A model generated the notes under the pieces. It did no database searches, had not been told where the DNA came from, and worked only from the letters and a program-made list of their open reading frames with translations. Position numbers and translations under genes: made by a program. This document shows positions 34,375 to 42,436 of a stretch of 64,000 nt of DNA, piece by piece. How positions within the stretch are numbered: the stretch's first letter is position 1; every line of letters starts with the position of its first letter. Source of the stretch: Lichenicola sp964236105 (GTDB lineage: Bacteria > Pseudomonadota > Alphaproteobacteria > Acetobacterales > Acetobacteraceae); contig CAXSBC010000007.1 in assembly GCA_964236105.1 (NCBI GenBank), forward strand, positions 124,001 to 188,000, read 5' to 3'.

Positions 34375-34421
34375 CGCGTCCGGCTCCCTGGACCATGCGG
34401 CAGCCCGACACCGGAGAACCG

Positions 34422-35315
34422 ATGATGCAGCAGCCGGGTTGGGCATCGAGATCGAGCCGCGATCGCGGCGGGTCCGGGCCGGAAGGAACCGCCAGGACTC
34501 TCGGCTGGCTCGGCATCGGCATCGGCCTCGGCGCCGTGGCGCTCGCCCGACCGGGACGGCTCGTCGGCCTGGCTGGCGGCAGGCGCCGCGGCGTCACGCG
34601 TCTCCACGGGGTGCGCGAGATCGTCACCGGCATCGGCATCCTGAACGCGCGCGATCCGACGCCCTGGCTGTGGGGCCGCGTCGCCGGCGACGCGCTCGAC
34701 ATGCTGAGCCTGGTGAAGGGCTTCGGCCGCTCGCCGCGCAAGGCACGCCGGCTGCTGACCCTGATGTCCGTGCTCGGCGTCACGGCGGTCGATGTCGCCA
34801 CCGCCCGGCGCATGGGACAGAGGGAGCTGCAGGGCCCGCCGTCGGAATTCTCCGCCCGCCGCTCGATGACGATGCATGGAAGCCCGGCCGCCCTGCTGGC
34901 GAAATGGGATGATCCCGCCGTGCTGGCTCAGGTGATGGCGTTTCTGGCCGATCTCGATGCGGGCGAGGATGGACGCACGCGCTGGACCGTGCGCCTGCCG
35001 CCCGGCCGAGACAGCCCGGGCGGCACGCTGAGCTGGGACATGACAGCCGAGACCCATGCCGACCGTATCGTCTGGACATGTGCCGGAACCGGCCTGCCCG
35101 TCACCGGCGAGGTCAGGACCGCGCCGGCAACGCTGCCCGACCAGACGGAGGTCATCCTGACGCTGCGTTTCGGACCTGCCGACGGCCTGCTCGGGCGCAG
35201 GCTGGTTCAGATGTTCCAGCCGCTTCCGGTTCGCCTGACGGTCGACAAGGCGCTGGAGCGGTTCAGGGGCCTGGCCGGGAGCCCGGACGCCCGCTCCGGC
35301 GCACCGACGGGCTGA
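34422..35315 (+). CDS. SRPBCC-like (cyclase/dehydrase-type) protein with N-terminal membrane segment
   Basis: 297 residues from ATG 34422, which has GGAG five bases ahead; ATG 34395 is an alternative. The first 110 residues carry hydrophobic stretches (TLGWLGIGIGLGAVALA; LLTLMSVLGVTAVDVAT) separated by VREIVTGIGILNARDP, a pattern of DUF-type membrane proteins paired with SRPBCC domains. The second half (about 140-285; RSMTMHGSPAALLAKWDDPAVL, then a beta-rich region and LRFGPADGLLGRRLVQMF) resembles a polyketide-cyclase/START-like lipid-binding fold, as in bacterial coenzyme-Q-binding-like proteins. The ligand is unknown. It is the second gene after the small protein at 34231. Confidence 0.65.
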   Translation: MMQQPGWASRSSRDRGGSGPEGTARTLGWLGIGIGLGAVALARPGRLVGLAGGRRRGVTRLHGVREIVTGIGILNARDPTPWLWGRVAGDALDMLSLVKGFGRSPRKARRLLTLMSVLGVTAVDVATARRMGQRELQGPPSEFSARRSMTMHGSPAALLAKWDDPAVLAQVMAFLADLDAGEDGRTRWTVRLPPGRDSPGGTLSWDMTAETHADRIVWTCAGTGLPVTGEVRTAPATLPDQTEVILTLRFGPADGLLGRRLVQMFQPLPVRLTVDKALERFRGLAGSPDARSGAPTG

Positions 35316-35339
35316 AGCCGCCGACGCGCCGGGACCGCG

Positions 35340-35765
35340 TCAGGACAGCAGCGTGGCGTCGAGGGCGATCTCGGCCTTCAGCAGCTTGGACACCGGGCAG
35401 CCGGCCTTCGCCTTGCCGGTCAGCTCCTCGAACATCGCCTGATCGATGCCGGGGATCTTGGCGCTCAGGGTCAGATGCGACTTGGTGATCTCGAAGCCGT
35501 CTCCGGCCTTGTCGAGCGTCACCACCGACTTGCTGTCCATGTGGTCCGCGGTGAAGCCCGCCTCGCCCAGGATCAGCGAGAGCGCCATCGCGAAGCAGCT
35601 CGCATGGGCGGCGGCGATCAGCTCTTCCGGATTGCTGCCCTTCTTGCCCTCGAAGCGCATCGCGAACCCATAAGGCGCTGCGCTCAGCACGCCGCTCTCG
35701 GTCGAGATCTGGCCTTTGCCGTCCTTCAGGCCGCCTTCCCAGACGGCCGATCCATACTTGTCCAT
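35340..35765 (-). CDS. osmC: OsmC family organic-hydroperoxide peroxidase
   Basis: 141 residues, the length of OsmC. The two redox cysteines are visible: one in AAAHASCFAMALS on the central helix and one in KAGCPVSKLLKA. The N-terminal SAVWEGGLKDGKGQIS forms the beta-sheet of the fold. OsmC reduces organic peroxides in the cytoplasm using dithiols and is usually induced by osmotic stress and stationary phase. This branch (YhfA/OsmC rather than Ohr) fits the LDKAGDGFEITKSHLTL pattern. It is convergent with the SRPBCC-like gene and divergent from the permease gene. Confidence 0.93.
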   Translation of the reverse strand: MDKYGSAVWEGGLKDGKGQISTESGVLSAAPYGFAMRFEGKKGSNPEELIAAAHASCFAMALSLILGEAGFTADHMDSKSVVTLDKAGDGFEITKSHLTLSAKIPGIDQAMFEELTGKAKAGCPVSKLLKAEIALDATLLS

Positions 35766-35898
35766 GCGTTCCGCTCCTGTTGGCTGCAGCGAGCAACGCC
35801 GCAGACCGCCGCTTGTTCATCCCGCAGCATCGCCGGGCCCTCGCTGGCCGATCCCGGTCCTTCTCTGGCAGCATGCCGGCCGCACGGCGGGGCGCAGC

Positions 35899-37266
35899 AT
35901 GGCAGCACGAGGTCGGCTCACGCCCGCGATGGAGGCCACCGGCGTCGGCGCCGTGTCGGAGCCGGTGCCGGCCGCGCTAAAGACCATGCGCATGGACCGG
36001 GTGTTCTGGAGCCACTTCTCGCCCAATCTCGGCCCGGGCGGCTGGGTCACCGGGGTGCTGCTGGTGCATCTCGGGCTGGATGTCCGCTGGGGACTGCTCG
36101 CCATCCTGAGCGGCAACCTGATCGGGGCGGTCCCGGTGGCGCTGGCCGCCACCATCGGCCCGGTCACCGGCCTGCCGCAGATGGAGGCCTCCCGTCATGC
36201 CCTCGGCCGCGCCGGCCTGCGCGTGCCCGCGTTGCTGAACTGGATCTGCTGCGTCGGCTGGGATGCGGTGAACAACGTGCCCGCCGCCGCGGCCCTGATC
36301 GCTTTCGTGGCGCTGGCCGGCCCGGCTCCGCCCTTCTGGCTGGCGCTCGGCGTGCTGGCCGGGGTCCAGATGCTGGCCGGCATCTATGGCCACGACGTGG
36401 TGCAGGCCCTGCAGAAATATCTGGGCGGCCTGCTGCTGGTGGTCCTGGCAGGGGTCGGGCTGCTGGTGCTGCAGCGGGCCGGGTCGGTTCCCGCGGCATC
36501 GCATCCGCCGTCGGCCGCAACCCTCGTCCTGGCCACCGCGATCCCGGCCAGCTTCAACCTGTCCTGGGCCTCGTATTCCTCCGACTACACCCGCTACCTT
36601 CCTGCCGACGCGCCGGCGGGGCGGGTGGCGCTGCTGGCCCTGGCCGGCCTGCTCGGCTCGGCGATCCCGTTCCAGCTGCTCGGCCTGCTCACCGCGGGCG
36701 CCATCGGCGAGGCCTCGCCCACCGCGGTCATCGGCAGCCTGCAGCACGGCGCCGGGCTGCTGGGCCCGGTGGTGCTGGCCGCGATCGCGTTGTCCTCGAT
36801 CACCGGCAACGCGCTCAACGACAACACCGCCAGCTACAGCCTGATCTCGGCCGGCCTCCGGGTGCCGCGCGTGTGGGCTGCGATCGTCACGGCGGCCCTC
36901 GGCTACGTCCTGGCCGTCGCCGGCGCCGGCCGCTATGCCGAGCTCTACACCAGCTACCTGGTCGTCATCCTGTACTGGATCGCGCCCTGGATCGGCATCG
37001 TGCTGGCCGACTGGTTCATCACCGACGGCCGGTCCCGGCGCGACCCGCCGGGCTGGACGCGGGGCGCCACCATCTTCCTGGTCACCACGGGCCTGACGGT
37101 CGCGCTGTTCTCGAGCAGCGACCTCTATACGGGCCCGGTCGCCCGGCTGCTGGGCGGCGCCGACATTGGCTACTATGTCGGCTTCCTGGCGGCCCTGCTG
37201 TGGTATGCAGCCGCCGCCCGCACCCGGCGGACGCCGCCTCGCCCCACATCCGGAACCGACGCATGA
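35899..37266 (+). CDS. NCS1-type purine/cytosine permease
   Basis: 455 residues, about twelve membrane helices. The NCS1 signatures are visible: FWSHFSPNLGPGGWVTGVLL in helix 1 and GPVTGLPQMEASRHALG (the helix 2-3 loop). NWICCVGWDAVNNV in helix 3, ASFNLSWASYSSDYTRYLP in helix 6 (the substrate-site region) and LYWIAPWIGIVLADWF in helix 10 complete the set. It imports a nucleobase, allantoin, hydantoin or thiamine-precursor by cation symport; the substrate cannot be read off. Its stop overlaps the ATG of the DUF3297 gene. The start may instead be ATG 35929. Confidence 0.88.
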   Translation: MAARGRLTPAMEATGVGAVSEPVPAALKTMRMDRVFWSHFSPNLGPGGWVTGVLLVHLGLDVRWGLLAILSGNLIGAVPVALAATIGPVTGLPQMEASRHALGRAGLRVPALLNWICCVGWDAVNNVPAAAALIAFVALAGPAPPFWLALGVLAGVQMLAGIYGHDVVQALQKYLGGLLLVVLAGVGLLVLQRAGSVPAASHPPSAATLVLATAIPASFNLSWASYSSDYTRYLPADAPAGRVALLALAGLLGSAIPFQLLGLLTAGAIGEASPTAVIGSLQHGAGLLGPVVLAAIALSSITGNALNDNTASYSLISAGLRVPRVWAAIVTAALGYVLAVAGAGRYAELYTSYLVVILYWIAPWIGIVLADWFITDGRSRRDPPGWTRGATIFLVTTGLTVALFSSSDLYTGPVARLLGGADIGYYVGFLAALLWYAAAARTRRTPPRPTSGTDA

Positions 37267-37526
37267 CCCAGCTGCCCGCCGCCCTGCCCGACCGCCTCGC
37301 CATCAACCCGAAGAGCCCGCATTTCGACGAGGCCCTGCTCGCGCGCGGCATCGGCATCCGCTTCAACGGCGTCGAGAAGACCAACGTCGAGGAATACTGC
37401 GTCAGCGAAGGCTGGGTCCGCGTCGCCGTCGGCAAGACCATGGCCCGCGACGGCAGCCCGATGACGATGAAGCTGCAGGGCCGCGTCGAGCCCTACCTGC
37501 GCGACGAGGCCGCCACCGAGGCCTGA
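37263..37526 (+). CDS. DUF3297 family protein
   Basis: 87 residues, overlapping the permease stop by four bases (ATGA). The whole protein matches the small DUF3297 family common in alphaproteobacteria: LAINPKSPHFDEALL at the start, GIRFNGVEKTNVEEYC in the middle and MTMKLQGRVEPYL near the end. It is soluble and has one cysteine. No function is established. The overlap suggests co-translation with the permease, probably by chance of gene packing. Confidence 0.88.
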   Translation: MTQLPAALPDRLAINPKSPHFDEALLARGIGIRFNGVEKTNVEEYCVSEGWVRVAVGKTMARDGSPMTMKLQGRVEPYLRDEAATEA

Positions 37527-37580
37527 GCGGAACATCCCGGCGGCTGCCTCGTTCAGCATCGGTTGCCGAGGACGACGCCC

Positions 37581-38429
37581 ATGCCATCCGACACATCCCC
37601 CGTCTGGTTCATCACCGGCTGCTCGACCGGCTTCGGCCTCGAGCTGGCCAGGCTGGTTCTCGCCCGCGGCTGGCGCGCCGTGGTGACCGCGCGCGACGCC
37701 GATCGGGTGTCCGGACTGCTGGAAGGCGCTGAGGACCGCGCGCTCGCCCTCTCGCTCGACGTCACCGACGCGGGCCAGATCACCCGTGCGGCCCGGCAGG
37801 CGGAGGAGCGGTTCGGCCGCATCGACGTGCTGGTCAACAATGCGGGCTACGGCTACCAGGCCTCGATCGAGGAGGGCGAGGAGGCCGAGATCCGCGCCCA
37901 GTTCGATGCCAACGTGTTCGGCCTGTTCGCGCTCACCCGGGCTGTGCTGCCCGGCATGCGGCAGCGGCGGCACGGCCACATCATCAACATCACCTCCATC
38001 GCGGGCTTCGCCGGCTTTCCGGGCTCCGGCTACTACGCGGCCAGCAAGCATGCGGTCGAAGGCTTCTCCGACGCGCTCGCCGCCGAGGGCGCGCCGCTCG
38101 GCATCAAGGTCACCTGCGTCGAGCCGGGGCCGTTCCGCACCGACTGGGCCGGGCGCTCGCTGAAGCAGACGCCGAACCGGATCGAGGCCTATGCCGAGAC
38201 GGCCGGCAAGCGTCTGCAGGGCACCGCCGACATCAGCGGCAAGCAGGCCGGCGACCCGGTGCGGGCGGGCGAGGCGATGATCCACATCACCGAGATCGAG
38301 AACCCGCCCCGTCACCTGGTGCTGGGGCTCTGGGGCCACGACGCCGTGGTCAAGAAGCTCGAGGAGACGCTGGCGGAAGTGCAGGCCTGGCGCGAGACGG
38401 GTCTGGCCACCGACTTCCCGAAGGACTGA
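37581..38429 (+). CDS. Short-chain dehydrogenase/reductase
   Basis: 282 residues, classical SDR with a Rossmann fold. The cofactor loop is TGCSTGFG (residues 12-19), NNAG lies near 90, the catalytic serine is in INITSIAGF and the Tyr-x3-Lys is YYAASK. The arginine in TARDADRV after strand 2 favours NADP(H). The C-terminal segment matches the group of SDR oxidoreductases with LEETLAEVQAWRE tails. Substrate unknown. It follows DUF3297 by 54 bases, possibly within the same operon. Confidence 0.9.
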   Translation: MPSDTSPVWFITGCSTGFGLELARLVLARGWRAVVTARDADRVSGLLEGAEDRALALSLDVTDAGQITRAARQAEERFGRIDVLVNNAGYGYQASIEEGEEAEIRAQFDANVFGLFALTRAVLPGMRQRRHGHIINITSIAGFAGFPGSGYYAASKHAVEGFSDALAAEGAPLGIKVTCVEPGPFRTDWAGRSLKQTPNRIEAYAETAGKRLQGTADISGKQAGDPVRAGEAMIHITEIENPPRHLVLGLWGHDAVVKKLEETLAEVQAWRETGLATDFPKD

Positions 38430-38582
38430 CGCAGCCCCGTCGCGGCCCTGCCGGCAGGCGACCGCCTGCGGCGACGTCGGCGCGTACGGGACGATGCGCA
38501 ACCGCTCGGCGCCGACGCGATCCGCGTCGGCAGCCGCCTGCCGACCGGCACACGGCTTCGGCATCGCCGCCGCCGCCTCGGC

Positions 38583-38609
38583 ACGCAACCAAATTGGTTC
38601 TGGTTGCGT
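38583..38609. promoter_or_regulatory. 9-9-9 inverted repeat upstream of the AI-2E-type gene
   Basis: ACGCAACCA (38583-38591) and TGGTTGCGT (38601-38609) are exact inverted repeats around a 9-base spacer that is itself partly symmetric (AACCAAATTGGTT). It lies 52 bases before the ATG of the transporter gene, in an unusually AT-rich patch, and could be a repressor operator or part of the 5' leader. Confidence 0.4.
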
Positions 38610-38661
38610 TACGATGTACTCAGCCAACCGCCACCTGCGGCGACGTCGACGGCGGTACATC

Positions 38662-40599
38662 ATGTCATCCAGCGCAGACCATCCGGTTGCCGCCCTGCCA
38701 CGGGCCCGCGTTCCCGCGGCAGATGCCCCGAGCTCGGAAAAGCTCACCGGGATCGTGGCCGGCGTCGTCATCGTCGCGGCTCTGTATCTCGGGCGCGAGG
38801 TGCTGATCCCGATCACCCTGTCGATCCTGCTCAGCTTCGTGCTGGCTCCCCTGGTTCTGCTGCTGCAGCGCGTGCGGGTCCCGAAGGTCCCGGCGGTGCT
38901 GCTGTCGGTCGTGACCGCACTCGGCGTGCTTCTGGTGCTGGGCGGTGTCATCGGCATCCAGATCGCGTCGCTGAGCCGCGACCTGCCCCGTTACCAGAGC
39001 ACGATCGAGCGCAAGGTCGCCTCGGTGCAGACCTTCGCATCGCGGCAGTTGAGTCAGGTCACCAGCAGGATCGGCAGCGAGACGTCCGGCGGGGGAGGGG
39101 CCGCAGCCGCCGCACCGACCACGCCCGACGGGCAGAAGCCGATGCCGGTGGTGGTGCAGCCGCCGCCGCAGACCCCCATGCGCCTGCTGCAGCAGGTGCT
39201 GAGCCCGGTCGTCGGCCCGCTGGAGACGATCGGCGTCGTGTTCGTGGTGGCGATCTTCGTCCTGATGCAGCGCGAGGACCTCCGCGACCGGCTGATCCGG
39301 CTGTTCGGATCGAACGATCTGCTCCGCACCACGGCAGCGCTCGACGATGCCGCGTCGCGCCTCGGGCGCTACTTCCTGACCCAGCTCGGCATCAATGCCC
39401 TGTTCGGCGTGATCATCGGCATCGGGCTGGCGGTGATCGGCGTGCCGAACCCGATCCTGTGGGGCATGCTGAGCACGCTGCTGCGGTTCGTGCCGTATGT
39501 CGGCTCGACCATCGCGGCGATCCTGCCGGTGGCGCTGGCCTCAGCCGTCGACCCGGGCTGGTCGATGGTCGGCTGGACGGCCGGGCTGTTCGTCGTCACC
39601 GAGGGCATCACCGGGCAGGTGGTGGAGCCTCTGGTCTATGGTCACGCCACCGGGCTGTCGCCGGTGGCGGTCATCGTGGTGGCGATCTTCTGGAGCTGGA
39701 TCTGGGGCCCGATCGGCCTGATCCTGTCGACGCCGCTGACCTTGTGCCTGGTGGTGCTGGGCCGCCACGTCGAGCGGCTGGAGTTCCTCGACGTCCTGCT
39801 TGGCGACCGTCCGGCCCTGACGCCGATCGAGAGCCTGTATCAGCGCGTGCTCGCCGCCGACGATGACGAGATCCTGCGCCAGGCGGAGATGTCGCTGAAG
39901 CAGCACTCCTTGTCCTCGTACTACGACGACATCGTGATCAAGGGCCTGATGCTGGCCGCTGCCGACCTGCAGCGCGGCGTTCTGCTTCCCGAACGGGCGG
40001 TACGGATCAACGAGACCGTGCAGGAGCTTGTGCACGATCTCGACGACCATGACGACCTCGATCCCGCTCCCGGCGCCAGCGAGCCGCCGCTCGCCGGCAG
40101 GCAGCGCGACGACCGGCAGGTCCCGACCACGCCGCCGCCGCCGGACGCGGCGCCGGCGAGGGAGCGGCTGTCGCCACGCTGGCAGGGGCAGATCCCGGTG
40201 CTCTGCCTCGCAGGACGCGGCCCGCTCGACCTGGCGCCGTCCTTGATGCTGGCGCAGCTGCTGCGTAAGCACGCGATCGGCACGCGTGTGGTGTCGCATC
40301 CGGACGCCTCGCGCGAGACCATCGACAGCCTCGACGTGGCCGGAGTGGTCATGGTGTGCGTGTCGTATCTGGATCTCAACGGCAGCCCGGTGCGGATACG
40401 CGCGCTGCTGCGCCGGCTTCGCCAGCGCATCCCCGGCGTGACCATCCTGGTCGGGCTGTGGCCGGACGCGGACGCTGCGGAGGGGCTGGAGGCGCTCCGC
40501 GACCAGATCGGCGCCGATCTCTATACGACCACCCTGGCGCAGGCCGTCGCCGCCTGCGTGCAGGCGTCGCACGAGCAGGCCGCGGAGGCCGCCGCCTAG
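38662..40599 (+). CDS. AI-2E family transporter with extra C-terminal Rossmann-like domain
   Basis: 645 residues. The first about 430 residues are an AI-2E/PerM-type membrane protein: an N-terminal helix pair, a Pro/Gly-rich periplasmic stretch, then NPILWGMLSTLLRFVPYVGS and GHATGLSPVAVIVVAIFWSWIWGP, the family core. Some relatives export autoinducer-2 or act as Na/H antiporters. Residues about 510-640 form an added soluble domain (IPVLCLAGRGPLDLAPSLML, VVMVCVSYLDLNG, GVTILVGLWPDADA) with the alternating strand-helix look of a cobalamin-binding-like or response-regulator-like fold; no cobalamin DxHxxG motif is seen. A Pro-rich linker joins them. The start at 38662 was chosen; 38614 is possible. 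Confidence 0.82.
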   Translation: MSSSADHPVAALPRARVPAADAPSSEKLTGIVAGVVIVAALYLGREVLIPITLSILLSFVLAPLVLLLQRVRVPKVPAVLLSVVTALGVLLVLGGVIGIQIASLSRDLPRYQSTIERKVASVQTFASRQLSQVTSRIGSETSGGGGAAAAAPTTPDGQKPMPVVVQPPPQTPMRLLQQVLSPVVGPLETIGVVFVVAIFVLMQREDLRDRLIRLFGSNDLLRTTAALDDAASRLGRYFLTQLGINALFGVIIGIGLAVIGVPNPILWGMLSTLLRFVPYVGSTIAAILPVALASAVDPGWSMVGWTAGLFVVTEGITGQVVEPLVYGHATGLSPVAVIVVAIFWSWIWGPIGLILSTPLTLCLVVLGRHVERLEFLDVLLGDRPALTPIESLYQRVLAADDDEILRQAEMSLKQHSLSSYYDDIVIKGLMLAAADLQRGVLLPERAVRINETVQELVHDLDDHDDLDPAPGASEPPLAGRQRDDRQVPTTPPPPDAAPARERLSPRWQGQIPVLCLAGRGPLDLAPSLMLAQLLRKHAIGTRVVSHPDASRETIDSLDVAGVVMVCVSYLDLNGSPVRIRALLRRLRQRIPGVTILVGLWPDADAAEGLEALRDQIGADLYTTTLAQAVAACVQASHEQAAEAAA

Positions 40600-40735
40600 C
40601 GCGGAGCGGCATGTCCGCCGGTCGGGCGGAGCGTCCTGCGCAGGCTGACCTCCGCCCCATGCGGGCGCCCGGCTTGACGGCCGACCGCAAGCCGGCTCTG
40701 CGTGGCCTCCCCGACACCGGATCAAGGACGACCCG

Positions 40736-41536
40736 ATGCCTCTGTCCATCTACTGGGTCTATGATCTTCCGAACTGGCTGTTCTGCCTGCTGGCGATCCT
40801 CGCCTTCGTGGCCTTCGGCGTGGCCGGGCTGCTGCCCACCCGGAAATGGGTCCGGCGTCAGCACCGGATCAACCATTCCCACAACGACATCGTCGGCTAC
40901 TACCTTGCGGCGGTGACCGTGTTCTATGGGATCACCCTCGGGCTCGTCGCGGTCGGCACCTGGACGACCTATTCCGACGTGGGAACGAAGGTGAACCGGG
41001 AAGCCGAGGTGATCAGCAGCATCTACCGCGATGCGGGCGGCTATCCCGAGCCCATTCGCGATGCGCTGCGCCGCGATCTGCGGGACTACGCGCGCTATGT
41101 CGTGACCGTCAGCTGGCCGCAGCAGCGCCAGGGCATCGTGCCGATCGGATCGGGCGTGTTCCTGGACCGCCTGGAGGCCCGGATGCTGGCCTTCGAGCCG
41201 ACGACCCCGGGGCAGCAGATCCTGCACGCCGAGACCTACAAGCAGTTCAACAACCTCGTGGAAGCAAGACGCGCGCGCCTGGATGTCGTCGCGACCGGCC
41301 TGCCGGGCTCGCTCTGGGCGCTCGTGATCATCGGCGCGCTGATCAGCATCGGGGTGACGCTGTTCTTCGACACGCAGTCGCTGAGCATGCACATCTGGAT
41401 GACCGTCCTGATGTCCGGTCTGCTGGGCCTGATGATCTTCCTCGTCGGCACGCTGGATAATCCGTTCCGCGGCGAGGTCTCGGTCGGCCCCGACGCGATG
41501 CAGCTGGTCTACACGCAGCTCATGGGCGGCAGGTAG
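40736..41536 (+). CDS. DUF4239 family (bestrophin-like) membrane protein
   Basis: 266 residues with four hydrophobic helices: two near the N-terminus (about 10-32 and 53-76) and two near the C-terminus (about 195-215 and 223-242). The segment HSHNDIVGYYLAAVTVFYGITLGL is the DUF4239 hallmark, and the central soluble helical part contains YRDAGGYPEPIRDALRRDLRDY. DUF4239 proteins resemble bestrophin-type channels at low identity; ion transport is a guess. It follows the AI-2E-type gene by 136 bases and is convergent with ku. Confidence 0.85.
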   Translation: MPLSIYWVYDLPNWLFCLLAILAFVAFGVAGLLPTRKWVRRQHRINHSHNDIVGYYLAAVTVFYGITLGLVAVGTWTTYSDVGTKVNREAEVISSIYRDAGGYPEPIRDALRRDLRDYARYVVTVSWPQQRQGIVPIGSGVFLDRLEARMLAFEPTTPGQQILHAETYKQFNNLVEARRARLDVVATGLPGSLWALVIIGALISIGVTLFFDTQSLSMHIWMTVLMSGLLGLMIFLVGTLDNPFRGEVSVGPDAMQLVYTQLMGGR

Positions 41537-41548
41537 TCCGGCACGGCC

Positions 41549-42436
41549 TCAGGCGCGCTTGCGCTTCGCCGCCGGCTTGGTCGCCGGCGCGTCGGCCGGC
41601 GGCGTCTTCCCGGCCCGGGCGGGCTTCACGGCCGCCTTGCCGGCATCCTTCGGCTCGCCCAGGCTCTTGCGCAGCGCGCTCATCAGGTCGACCACGTTGC
41701 CGTGATCCTCTTCCTCCGCCGGCGCCGAGATCTCCTCGCCGGCGAGCTTGGCCTCGATCACCTCGCGCAGCCGCGCCTCGTAGCGATCCTCCATGTCGCC
41801 CGGCTGAAACTTCGCCGTCTGCCGGTCGATCAGCTGCACCGCGAGCGCCACCATCTCCTTGTCGGGTGCTGCCTCGGAGATGTCCTCGAACAGCTTGGTC
41901 GGCGCGGTGATCTCGCGCGTGTCGTTCAGCGTGTGCAGCACCAGCCCGCGGCCCATCGGCATCAGCGCCACCGCGCGCTCGCGGCGCGAGATCACCAGCC
42001 GCGACAGCGCCATCCGGCCGGTTTTGGCGATCGCCTCGCGAAGCACCACGAACACGTCGTCCGCCGCATCGCGCCCCTGGCCGTCCGGCACCAGGTAGTA
42101 GCTGCTGTCGTAGTAGATCGGGTCGATGCTGTCGGCACGGACGAACTTGTCGATCGCCAGCACCGTCGAGCTGTCGATGCGCGCGCGCTCGAAATCGTCG
42201 TCGTCCAGCAGGACGTAGTGGTCCTTCTTGAACTCGTAGCCGCGCTGCAGGTCCTTGCGCTGCAGCTCCTCGTCGGTCTCGGAGTCCTGCGTCACCATGC
42301 GCACCCGGTTGCCGGTCTTCGGGTTGATGAAGTGGAAGTGCAGCTCCTGGCTCGGCTGCCTGACGCTGTAGAGCGCCACCGGACAGGAGACCAGCGCGAG
42401 GCGAAGCTGGCCGCGCCAGATCGGATGATCAGCCAT
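41549..42436 (-). CDS. ku: Non-homologous end-joining protein Ku
   Basis: Ku binds DNA double-strand ends and recruits LigD. 295 residues: the N-terminal beta-barrel begins HPIWRGQLRLALVSCPVALY, with the conserved HFHFINPKTGNRVRM. The bridge region has VLAIDKFVRADSIDPIYYDSSYYLVPD, written in parts, and the LigD-recruiting minimal C-terminus is followed by a Lys/Ala/Pro-rich tail (about 255-295) that can bind DNA. The ATG overlaps the end of ligD by eight bases, so ligD and ku are one transcript. Confidence 0.97.
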   Translation of the reverse strand: MADHPIWRGQLRLALVSCPVALYSVRQPSQELHFHFINPKTGNRVRMVTQDSETDEELQRKDLQRGYEFKKDHYVLLDDDDFERARIDSSTVLAIDKFVRADSIDPIYYDSSYYLVPDGQGRDAADDVFVVLREAIAKTGRMALSRLVISRRERAVALMPMGRGLVLHTLNDTREITAPTKLFEDISEAAPDKEMVALAVQLIDRQTAKFQPGDMEDRYEARLREVIEAKLAGEEISAPAEEEDHGNVVDLMSALRKSLGEPKDAGKAAVKPARAGKTPPADAPATKPAAKRKRA

